Shown here in pieces: positions 6,599 through 12,919 of a stretch of 14,481 bases of DNA (positions are counted from its first letter, which is position 1; each line of letters starts with the position of its first letter). A program made the translations under genes and the position numbers. Source of the stretch: JBAXAM01 sp964565935 (GTDB taxonomy: Bacteria; Pseudomonadota; Gammaproteobacteria; UBA9339); assembly GCA_964565935.1 (NCBI GenBank), contig CAZMGW010000032.1, positions 1-14,481 on the forward strand, in the 5' to 3' direction. The notes under the pieces are model-generated. The model did no database searches. It saw nothing but the letters and a program-made list of their open reading frames with translations, and was not told the origin of the DNA.

Positions 6599-7082
6599 TT
6601 AAATAACCCTCATGCCATAGCAGCCATTTTTTGATTTCCAGAAGTTCTTTATTAACTTTTCCACAATACCCACCGAGTCCTGTTGCCGCAACCACACGAT
6701 GACAAGGAATCACGATTGGAACAGGATTGCGCCGACAAGCATTACCAATAACACGGGGACTAGTACCGATTTTTTGCGCTAGTTCTCCGTAAGTTACGAC
6801 CTTACCACAAGGAATTTTTTGCAAAGCATTCCAGATTTTTTGCTGTAATACTGTGCCTTTCACCTGCGTAAACAGTTTAAGCTGTAACTTTGGATTACGA
6901 AAGTATTTATTGATTTTGATAACAATTTGACGTGCCGCAGAATTTTGTGCAGCAAGCAAGGGGGTTTTCGCTGGCAAAAATTGAATTGCTGCTAATTTAT
7001 TATTGACAACTATTAGACCCAGTTTTCCTATAGGGCTAGCAATAATGCAATCACTATGTTGCACTTTCCGTCGTGGTTTCAT
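6588..7082 (-). CDS. ogt: Methylated-DNA--protein-cysteine S-methyltransferase
   Basis: A suicide DNA-repair protein that transfers alkyl groups from O6-alkylguanine (and O4-alkylthymine) to its own cysteine. It has 164 residues, the single-domain Ogt/AGT length, with no Ada N-terminal zinc domain. The signature IPCHRVV places the acceptor cysteine at C127. Also visible are the helix-turn-helix region VTYGELAQKIGTSPRVIGNACRRNP, with Y98 and the arginine finger R110, and GLGGYCGKVNKELL after the active site. The ATG at 7082 overlaps rplS by 29 bp. An in-frame GTG at 7064 preceded by ACGGAAA would overlap by only 11 bp and is an alternative. Overlaps on both sides place it firmly in the rpsP-hldD transcription unit. 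Confidence 0.94.
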   Translation of the reverse strand: MKPRRKVQHSDCIIASPIGKLGLIVVNNKLAAIQFLPAKTPLLAAQNSAARQIVIKINKYFRNPKLQLKLFTQVKGTVLQQKIWNALQKIPCGKVVTYGELAQKIGTSPRVIGNACRRNPVPIVIPCHRVVAATGLGGYCGKVNKELLEIKKWLLWHEGYLNEN

Positions 7083-7437
7083 TTTTTTGCACTATCTTCT
7101 CACGAATACGCGCTTTACGACCTGAAAGCTCGCGCAGATGATAAAGCTTGGCTTTGCGCACATCACCAGAACGCTTGAATGTAATGCTCTCGATCTGTGG
7201 GCTATAAGTTTGAAACACACGCTCTACCCCTTCATCATGGGAAATCTTACGTACTGTAAATGAAGAATTAAGGCCCCGATTTTTCTTGGCAATAACGATT
7301 CCTTCATACGCCTGTAAACGCTCGCGTTCGCCTTCTTTAATTTTCACCTTAACGATGATCGTATCGCCCGCAGAAAATTTTGGGATTTTTTTGCCATTTA
7401 TTTGTTCTTTTTCAAGCTGTTGTATTATGTGATGCAT
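7054..7437 (-). CDS. rplS: 50S ribosomal protein L19
   Basis: L19 sits at the 30S-50S interface of the ribosome. The 127-residue product has the family pattern: an N-terminal helix IIQQLEKEQ, then PKFSAGDTIIVKVKIKEG, RERLQAYEGIVIAKKNRGLNSSFTVRKISHDEGVERVF, and YSPQIESITFKRSGDVRKAKLYHLRELSGRKARIREK. It is about 12 residues longer than E. coli L19 (115), the extra part being a polar tail ending in Thr/Glu/Ser. Part of that tail overlaps the start of ogt, which may be why it persists. The gene begins three bases after the trmD stop. Confidence 0.98.
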   Translation of the reverse strand: MHHIIQQLEKEQINGKKIPKFSAGDTIIVKVKIKEGERERLQAYEGIVIAKKNRGLNSSFTVRKISHDEGVERVFQTYSPQIESITFKRSGDVRKAKLYHLRELSGRKARIREKIVQKNETTTESAT

Positions 7438-7440
7438 AAA

Positions 7441-8172
7441 TTACCTCTCTTCAATGAATTCATTTAATAACATATTATCAGCCGCTGTCAACTCGATTTT
7501 TGCTAATAGCTCCGGTCGTCTAATCCAAGTACGACCCAGCGCCTGTTTTCGCCGCCAACGAGCAATTGCCGCATGATCGCCACTTAATAAAACTTTGGGA
7601 ACGCTCCGCTCGGCAATGACTTCCGGTCTGGTATAATGCGGATAATCAAGCAAATTATCAACAAAAGAATCTTGTTTAGATGAATCTGCATCCCCCAACG
7701 CCCCAGGAAGCTGTCTAGTAATAGCATCGACAACCACCATGGCAGCCAACTCTCCACCACTTAAAACATAATCGCCAATCGACACCTCAACATCTACTTC
7801 GCTTTCAATTAGGCGCTCATCAATACCTTCATAACGTCCAGCAAGCAAAATCAAACGCTTTTGGCCAGCAAGTTTAGTTATTAAATTTTGGTTTAATAAT
7901 TCGCCTTGCGGTGTTAAATAAACCACCAACGGAGACTCGCCATCTGCTTTACGAGCAGCCTGAATCGCTAACTGCAAAGGCTCAAACAACATCAACATCC
8001 CTGGACCACCACCATACGGACTATCATCAACTTTATGATAGCTATTTTTGGTATAATCCCGTGGATTCCAAAAATCTAGTGCAATCAACCCTTTTTCCCT
8101 TGCGCGGCCAGTGATACCGCTATCAAGAGCTATAAACATCTCTGGAAAAAGAGTAACAATATCAAAGTGCAT
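7441..8172 (-). CDS. trmD: tRNA (guanine-N1)-methyltransferase TrmD
   Basis: TrmD methylates G37 at N1 in tRNAs that read codons starting with C or G, using S-adenosylmethionine, and so prevents +1 frameshifting. With the start placed at the ATG at 8172 the protein has 243 residues and begins MHFDIVTLFPEMF as in the family. An in-frame upstream ATG at 8211 would lie in rimM and add 13 unrelated residues. The SPOUT knotted fold is shown by KVDDSPYGGGPGMLM at 47-61, LAGRYEGIDER at 110-120, IGDYVLSGGELAAM at 132-145 and ITRQLPGALGDADS at 151-164. D168, in KQDSF, matches the catalytic Asp169 of E. coli; LLDYPHYTRPEV follows. The C-terminus is slightly shorter than in E. coli (255 residues). Confidence 0.97.
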   Translation of the reverse strand: MHFDIVTLFPEMFIALDSGITGRAREKGLIALDFWNPRDYTKNSYHKVDDSPYGGGPGMLMLFEPLQLAIQAARKADGESPLVVYLTPQGELLNQNLITKLAGQKRLILLAGRYEGIDERLIESEVDVEVSIGDYVLSGGELAAMVVVDAITRQLPGALGDADSSKQDSFVDNLLDYPHYTRPEVIAERSVPKVLLSGDHAAIARWRRKQALGRTWIRRPELLAKIELTAADNMLLNEFIEER

Positions 8173-8192
8173 GAATCCGTCTTTACTACCTA

Positions 8193-8690
8193 TTAAAAAT
8201 CCTGTTCCCAATCAACACGAATAATTTTTTTTGCCAAATCAACCTTAAGAATTACGTCTGAAATATAGGGAATAAGACGTTTGCGATCACCCATTACAAC
8301 TAACACGTCATTTGCCCCAGTCGCCATTAGCGCCTGTACCACCCCAAGATCAACCCCATCTGAATTGATCACTTTCAAACCAACAAGATCTGTCCAATAA
8401 TATTCATCAATTTGCAACTTTGGCAGCTGTTTGCGCCAAACACCAATTTTAATGTTGGTAAAAGCGCGCGCCTCTTCAGGCGAGTTACAATTTGGCAATT
8501 TTACAACGATACTATCAACATGCTGGCGACTATCTGTAAAATAAAACTCTTCCCAAGAATTATTTTTTTGGATTAGCCAGGGCTTAAAATCAAGAATATT
8601 TTTCCGGGGAATAGCAAATGAATTGATCTTAATCCAACCCCGAACACCGAAAGTCTTGCCAAAACTACCGATGATCACAGGATCGAACAT
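8193..8690 (-). CDS. rimM: Ribosome maturation factor RimM
   Basis: RimM binds S19 in the 30S head and assists maturation of the 3' domain of 16S rRNA. The 165-residue product is a little shorter than E. coli RimM (182). The N-terminal beta-barrel domain begins with VIIGSFGKTFGVRGWIKI, and the C-terminal PRC barrel begins near YYWTDLVGLKVINSDGVDLGVVQALMATGANDVLVV and ends with IIRVDWEQDF. The start at 8690 has no strong ribosome binding site, so it probably depends on coupling with rpsP 20 bp upstream; trmD follows after 20 bp. Confidence 0.96.
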   Translation of the reverse strand: MFDPVIIGSFGKTFGVRGWIKINSFAIPRKNILDFKPWLIQKNNSWEEFYFTDSRQHVDSIVVKLPNCNSPEEARAFTNIKIGVWRKQLPKLQIDEYYWTDLVGLKVINSDGVDLGVVQALMATGANDVLVVMGDRKRLIPYISDVILKVDLAKKIIRVDWEQDF

Positions 8691-8710
8691 AAAATTACTA
8701 TTTGGGTAAA

Positions 8711-9076
8711 TTACTTAGCCTCTTCAGCAACCACTTCTTCTTTGACTTCTGTCGCTACTGCCTCTGCTTTAGCCTTTTCTTTCTTGTGTGTTTTGCGTGC
8801 AGTACTTTTTGCTTTTCGCTTTTCAAGAATTTCTGGTTTATCCAACTCGCGCAGAAGATGAGCCACTCTTTCAGAAGGCTGTGCACCCTGGCCAATCCAA
8901 TGACTAATACGCTCCCGATCAAGCTCAAGACGCTTTTCGCCACCAGTTGCAATTGGGTTGAAATAACCCAAACGTTCAAGATAACAACCATCACGTGACG
9001 CACGACGGTCTGCCACAACTACCGTATAAAACGGTCTCTTATTAGTACCACCTCGAGATAAACGAATTACTACCAT
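8711..9076 (-). CDS. rpsP: 30S ribosomal protein S16 with extended C-terminal tail
   Basis: S16 is an assembly protein of the 30S 5' domain. The conserved core is obvious: MVVIRLSRGGTNKRPFY at the N-terminus, ADRRASRDGCYLERLGYFNP at 22-41, RERISHWIGQGAQPSERVAHLL at 54-75. The core ends near residue 83, the usual length in E. coli (82). It is followed by a low-complexity tail of nearly 40 residues that is first basic (KRKAKSTARKTHKKEKAK) and then acidic (EVKEEVVAEEAK), giving 121 residues in all. Longer S16 proteins occur in some bacteria; the role of the tail is unknown. It is the first gene of the run reaching hldD and has its own promoter at 9115-9143. Confidence 0.98.
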   Translation of the reverse strand: MVVIRLSRGGTNKRPFYTVVVADRRASRDGCYLERLGYFNPIATGGEKRLELDRERISHWIGQGAQPSERVAHLLRELDKPEILEKRKAKSTARKTHKKEKAKAEAVATEVKEEVVAEEAK

Positions 9077-9114
9077 TTGGATTTATAACCTCTTTCTATT
9101 TAATCAGGCGGAAG

Positions 9115-9143
9115 ATTGTACGTGAAAAGTTTTGGTTTGAAAA
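9115..9143 (-). promoter_or_regulatory. Predicted sigma70 promoter of the rpsP operon
   Basis: On the minus strand TTTTCA (9138-9143), a 17-bp spacer and TACAAT (9115-9120). The start of transcription is expected near 9108, giving a leader of about 32 bases before the rpsP ATG, which has AGAGG upstream. Confidence 0.55.
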
Positions 9144-9371
9144 GAACAAAAATCAGGTAATGATGATTTGTTGCTTTCTATATTATCAAACTAGTTATCA
9201 AAGTCACCGCAAAATATATGCAATTGAATATACTACATTTCCTGATTATTTTTTTCTAGTATAGATAAAAAAATGGAAAATTTTGTACCAACACAAGGCT
9301 GGGTTTCAATATTATAAGCCCTCCTCCATGCTTTAATATATTTCACAGCATAGAAAAGTCCTATCCAGCGC

Positions 9372-9409
9372 CCCAGGGCCTATCGCATTTAAATGCGATA
9401 GGCCCTGGG
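9372..9409. repeat. 38-bp perfect palindrome immediately after recN stop
   Basis: The left arm CCCAGGGCCTATCGCATTT (9372-9390) is followed directly by its exact reverse complement (9391-9409), with no spacer. It begins two bases after the recN stop codon in the direction of transcription. The transcript would fold into a very stable hairpin with a small AT loop, but no U-run follows (next bases GGCGCTGG), so it is either an atypical terminator or mRNA 3'-end stabiliser, or a DNA site for a dimeric protein. Confidence 0.85.
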
Positions 9410-9411
9410 TA

Positions 9412-11082
9412 TTAAATCACCGCATTCAGCATTTCCTTTGCATGAGCTATGGTTTGCTGTGTTATCTTGACACCGCCGAGCATACGCGCAATTTCATCAA
9501 CCCGTTCGTTTTGGTTCAAAGTTGTCAACGCAACTTCTGTATCATTTGCTTCTGTCATTTTTTCGATCAAAATATGATCATGCCCTTGCGCAGCTATCTG
9601 CGGTAAATGAGTTATACAAATTACTTGAGTTTTCTCGGAAAGCTTGCGCAAAAGCTGTCCAACAATATCGGCTATTTTGCCGCCAATGCCAGCATCAATT
9701 TCATCAAATACCAAAGCGGGTGTAACTTCTTTTTCCGCAGTGATCACCTGAATAGCAAGACTAATGCGCGACAATTCACCGCCAGATGCCACTTTATTTA
9801 ATGGTTGCAGAGGCTGCCCAGGATTGGCGCTAACCAAAAACTCTATCCTTTCTAATCCATTAGCGCTAAAAGTCTTATTAATGTTGGGTAAAAAATTTAT
9901 GGCAAATTTACCGCCGATCATCCCTAAAATCTGCATTTTTTCCGTTACTAATTGATTAAGCTTTTTAGCTGCCAAGTTCCGCTTAAGACTCAATTCATTT
10001 GCGGCTTCCAAGTAAGATTTTTCTATCTCTTTGGCTTCGATTTGGGCTTGTTCTAATTTGACAGTTATCGTCTGTAGATTGTTAAGTTGCTGCTCAAGTT
10101 CCTCACGTACTTTAGGCAAATCTTGGGGTTGCACTTGATGTTTGTGCGCTAAATCATAGATACAAGTTAGGCTCTCTTCAACTTGCTTTTGTTTTTCCTC
10201 ATTAAATTCGATGGAATGTAAATGTTGGCGTATATTTGTCGACGCTTCCTGAGCATGAATAATTGCATTATTCAATAACTCAAGCGTGCTGGCGATATTT
10301 GAATCAATATCCTTAAATTTCTCTAATTTGTTTTTAGCGGTGTACAAGCCACGAACAACAGAGTTATTCTCCTCTTCAGTGATAATATCTAATGCCGAAT
10401 TGAGGCTAACCGCGATTTGCTCCGTATTGCTAAAACGCTTTTGTTCAGCACGCAAATCTTCTAAATTCTCAACACTAAAATCGATCGACTCCAGCTCTTT
10501 TAGCTGATAGGTCAAAAAATCAATTTTAGCTGGGTAATCTTCAGCACAATTCTCAAGATCAATTAGCTCTTTTTTGATTTTCAACCAAGAATTATAAATT
10601 TGCTTTACTTTAGCAGCGAGAATTTTGTTGTCCGCAAACGCATCAAGCAATTCGCGCTGTCGTTCGGGATTTAATAACGCCTGGTGTTCATGTTGGCCGT
10701 GAATATCAATTAACAACGCGCTAATATTGCGTAGTGTTTGCTGGGTGCATGAATTGCCATTGATGCTGCTTTTAGAACGACCATCGCTTGAAATGGTGCG
10801 GCGAATAATGCACTCGTTTTCGCTATCTAATTCTTGTTCTATTAACAGCTCGCGCACATGCGATAGATTAGTAAGATCAAACATTAGCGTGATTTCGCAG
10901 CGGTCGGCATTTTTACGAATAAGCGAAGTATCAGCACGAGCCCCAAGCGCTAATTCTAAAGTATCGATTACGATAGACTTACCAGCGCCAGTTTCTCCAG
11001 TTAAAACCGTCATTTCTGGCTGCAGATCCAACTCTAACTCTTTGATTATAGCGAAATTTTTTATATTAATGTAAGTCAGCAT
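9412..11082 (-). CDS. recN: DNA repair protein RecN
   Basis: RecN is an SMC-like cytoplasmic ATPase that acts in recombinational repair of double-strand breaks, holding DNA ends or sister chromatids together. The protein has 556 residues (E. coli RecN has 553). Walker A, GETGAGKS, is at 29-36. The ABC signature SGGELS is at 433-438, Walker B ending in D460-E461 (ALVFDEIDAGIGGK), and the H-loop ITHLPQIAAQG follows. Between the two ATPase halves lies a long coiled-coil region with many charged residues (about 155-370). The start at 11082 has a poor ribosome binding site. No LexA-type box (CTGT-N8-ACAG) is seen upstream, unlike E. coli recN. nadK lies 68 bp upstream on the same strand, so it may share that transcript. 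Confidence 0.97.
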   Translation of the reverse strand: MLTYINIKNFAIIKELELDLQPEMTVLTGETGAGKSIVIDTLELALGARADTSLIRKNADRCEITLMFDLTNLSHVRELLIEQELDSENECIIRRTISSDGRSKSSINGNSCTQQTLRNISALLIDIHGQHEHQALLNPERQRELLDAFADNKILAAKVKQIYNSWLKIKKELIDLENCAEDYPAKIDFLTYQLKELESIDFSVENLEDLRAEQKRFSNTEQIAVSLNSALDIITEEENNSVVRGLYTAKNKLEKFKDIDSNIASTLELLNNAIIHAQEASTNIRQHLHSIEFNEEKQKQVEESLTCIYDLAHKHQVQPQDLPKVREELEQQLNNLQTITVKLEQAQIEAKEIEKSYLEAANELSLKRNLAAKKLNQLVTEKMQILGMIGGKFAINFLPNINKTFSANGLERIEFLVSANPGQPLQPLNKVASGGELSRISLAIQVITAEKEVTPALVFDEIDAGIGGKIADIVGQLLRKLSEKTQVICITHLPQIAAQGHDHILIEKMTEANDTEVALTTLNQNERVDEIARMLGGVKITQQTIAHAKEMLNAVI

Positions 11083-11150
11083 AATTGACTATTGTAATTT
11101 ATTGTCTCAAAAAAGAAACACAGTGCCACCACGCTTTGCTCAACCTCTAT

Positions 11151-12026
11151 TTATTTCGTCTCCCAATGCATCTTCGTGCGCAAGGTTTCGAAGTAATTAT
11201 AATCACTTGGATGTAAAAGGCGTAATTTTTCCTTGGCTTTTTTTATTTTAACTGAACTACCATGAAGCATCGTTTGCACCTGACCATCACATCGTACTAA
11301 CAGGTCCGTAGTATTTGCATCATTAAAAACAACCTCAATTACACTATCACTTTTGATCACAATTGGTCGACTGCTTAAGTTATGCGATAACATAGGTACT
11401 AACACCACAGTCTCAAGAGCTGGATGTAAAATTGGTCCGCCACTAGATAATGCATGCGCGGTTGATCCCGTCGGGGTTGCGACAATCAACCCATCAGCAT
11501 AGTAATCACACAAAAACCGCTTATCAACATATACTGAAAAATCAATCATATGCCCGGCAATATATGAAAGAAACACCACATCATTGAGCGCGAGGCTTCG
11601 CATAGTAAAGGCTTTTTTGTCGTGATCTTGCATTTCTGCTGTCAACAAGAAACGCTGTTCTTCATAAAAATCGCCGGCTAAAATCGCGTCAATTTTAGCG
11701 ATTTTATTTGGAGTAATATCCGCTAAAAATCCTAAATGCCCACGATTAATACCGATTATGGGCAAATCTTGCCGAGCAGCTATGCGAGCTGCACTAAGAA
11801 GACTACCATCACCACCAATCACAACAATCAAATCACAATTATCGCGCAATTTTTCACGGGGAATAACAGGAATGTTGTAGCTAGGCAATATCTGTGCTGT
11901 ATCATGCTCCAATACAATATTGATTTTCTTCTTTTGTAGATGTTTGATTAAGCCTGCCAGCGTCTTGCTAGCATCAGCAGTATTTTGTCGACCAATTATG
12001 GCAACACTTTTAAAGACAGAGCTCAT
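11151..12026 (-). CDS. nadK: NAD kinase
   Basis: NAD kinase phosphorylates NAD+ with ATP to make NADP+, the only de novo route to NADP. The protein has 291 residues (E. coli has 292). The catalytic GGDG motif is at 71-74 (VVIGGDGSLLSAAR). NRGHLGFLAD is at 94-103, ALNDVV at 146-151, and the NAD-binding TPTGSTAHALSSGGP at 184-198. The ribosome binding site upstream of 12026 is weak and the leader is AT-rich. nadK followed by recN is a common gammaproteobacterial order. It is divergent from the lipoprotein gene, sharing a 105-bp intergenic region. Confidence 0.97.
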   Translation of the reverse strand: MSSVFKSVAIIGRQNTADASKTLAGLIKHLQKKKINIVLEHDTAQILPSYNIPVIPREKLRDNCDLIVVIGGDGSLLSAARIAARQDLPIIGINRGHLGFLADITPNKIAKIDAILAGDFYEEQRFLLTAEMQDHDKKAFTMRSLALNDVVFLSYIAGHMIDFSVYVDKRFLCDYYADGLIVATPTGSTAHALSSGGPILHPALETVVLVPMLSHNLSSRPIVIKSDSVIEVVFNDANTTDLLVRCDGQVQTMLHGSSVKIKKAKEKLRLLHPSDYNYFETLRTKMHWETK

Positions 12027-12089
12027 ATAATTAAGATATCATAATTTTAGATTATTTTGTATTTAACTTTAGGTTTGGCTAAATTTCAT

Positions 12090-12097
12090 GGTATTAT
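12090..12097 (+). promoter_or_regulatory. Predicted extended -10 promoter of the lipoprotein gene
   Basis: TG at 12089-12090, one base, then TATTAT (12092-12097) form an extended -10 element. No good -35 box is present at the expected distance (TTAGGT, 12069-12074). Transcription would begin near 12104, about 28 bases before the ATG at 12132. Confidence 0.4.
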
Positions 12098-12131
12098 TTA
12101 CTCAAGAAATTTAATTTTTAGGATCGATAAA

Positions 12132-12485
12132 ATGAAAACTATAGCAAGCAGACTCATGCTGGTCGCGGGATTGTTAACAACTGTTGCCGCGTGCAACTCA
12201 ACCTCTGTTATCCCTCAAACCGGAGGGCTATTTACAGTTATTACCACTGCCTCAAATCAAGAAGAAGCGGTAAAACTCGCCATGATTAAATCCCAAGATA
12301 TTTGTGGACAATATGGCAACAAACCAAAATTGATAGACCAGGAAATAAAATACCAAGGAATTGACAAAACCCAACAAAAACTTGTGAAATTTGCCCAAGA
12401 TCTGTTACCACAAAGCAAAACAGCAGGCCCGTATACTCCAGCCGACCACGAATACAAGGCTACATTAGCATTTAAATGTGAGTAA
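12132..12485 (+). CDS. Small predicted lipoprotein of unknown function
   Basis: A 117-residue protein that I cannot assign to a family. Residues 1-20 are a lipoprotein signal peptide with the lipobox V-A-A-C, giving lipidation at C21. Residue 22 is Asn rather than Asp, so outer-membrane sorting by Lol would be expected. The mature part is a small domain with two cysteines (C in SQDICGQYG and the penultimate residue in FKCE) that could form a disulfide, and an alternation of helix (NQEEAVKLAMIKSQDIC) and strand (KLIDQEIKYQG; EYKATLAFKCE) typical of short envelope domains. The start is the ATG at 12132, preceded by TAGGA; an in-frame TTG at 12057 would lack a signal peptide at its N-terminus. 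It converges on the 73-residue gene 22 bp downstream. Confidence 0.83.
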   Translation: MKTIASRLMLVAGLLTTVAACNSTSVIPQTGGLFTVITTASNQEEAVKLAMIKSQDICGQYGNKPKLIDQEIKYQGIDKTQQKLVKFAQDLLPQSKTAGPYTPADHEYKATLAFKCE

Positions 12486-12507
12486 TAGGCCTCGGATAAC
12501 CTCTCTT

Positions 12508-12729
12508 CTACTTAGTAGAAACCCCTTTTGCGACATCAGGTTTAGGCTGTGTACGCTTTCCTAGTTCCGCTACTGGAATTGCTTTGGCGGGCACTTTGGA
12601 CACTTTTGTTACCTCTAGATTCTCTTTTGCTCCAACTACTTGCGAAGGAATCACTTTTAAAGTTTTACTTGCGGCCTCTAAAGCCGCTAATATATCTTTC
12701 TGACTTTTACCCTTGATCAATGATGACAT
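12508..12729 (-). CDS. Short Lys/Val/Ala-rich protein of unknown function
   Basis: A 73-residue basic protein, not recognised. It has no signal peptide, membrane segment or cysteine. The first third (QKDILAALEAASKTLKVIP) can form an amphipathic helix. The rest is low in complexity, rich in Lys, Val, Pro and Ala with loosely repeated KV-x-KVPAKAIPV-like segments, and is probably disordered. Evidence that it is a real gene: AAGAGG seven bases before the ATG, a sigma70 promoter just upstream, and no competing frame. It lies downstream of lnt on the same strand after 190 bp, but the separate promoter suggests independent expression. The coding call is moderately sure; the function is unknown. Confidence 0.68.
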   Translation of the reverse strand: MSSLIKGKSQKDILAALEAASKTLKVIPSQVVGAKENLEVTKVSKVPAKAIPVAELGKRTQPKPDVAKGVSTK

Positions 12730-12762
12730 ACAAAAACCTCTTAACTAAAAGAATATGCTTGT

Positions 12763-12791
12763 ATTTTAAGCTAATTTTTCTCCACTAGCAA
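12763..12791 (-). promoter_or_regulatory. Predicted sigma70 promoter of the 73-residue gene
   Basis: On the minus strand TTGCTA (12786-12791), a 17-bp spacer and TAAAAT (12763-12768), four and five matches to consensus. Transcription would begin near 12756, about 27 bases before the ATG at 12729. Confidence 0.55.
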
Positions 12792-12919
12792 CACAAAAAG
12801 AATTTCTTAAATTCGAAAAAACCCGTTGGTAGTTTGGATGCAACTGAATTCAACGTTAAACGGCACTATCTATGAATGGTTGAACTCGTTAACCAACAAT
12901 CTGTTGAAAAATAGGCTTG

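Larger units (their letters stand above)
9077..9411. other. 335-bp AT-rich intergenic region between recN and rpsP
   Basis: No gene is supported here. At the rpsP end it holds a sigma70 promoter on the minus strand, and at the recN end a 38-bp perfect palindrome. The middle (about 9145-9370) is AT-rich with short A and T runs. A 14-codon plus-strand frame at 9273-9317 lacks a ribosome binding site and is not called. Confidence 0.7.

Noticed and set aside
8173..8211. Upstream ATG for trmD at 8211
   Set aside because: It lies inside the end of rimM and adds residues not seen in TrmD; the family begins with the MHFDIVTLFP-like sequence at 8172.
9273..9317. 14-codon plus-strand frame in the recN-rpsP gap
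   Set aside because: No ribosome binding site, no promoter that can be recognised, and length within chance expectation.
10727..11074. Long plus-strand open frame opposite recN
   Set aside because: It is the antisense shadow of the conserved RecN N-terminal ATPase region and has no family resemblance or ribosome binding site.
12057..12131. Upstream TTG start for the small lipoprotein
   Set aside because: It would bury the signal peptide in the interior; the ATG at 12132 has a good TAGGA site and gives a standard lipoprotein signal.
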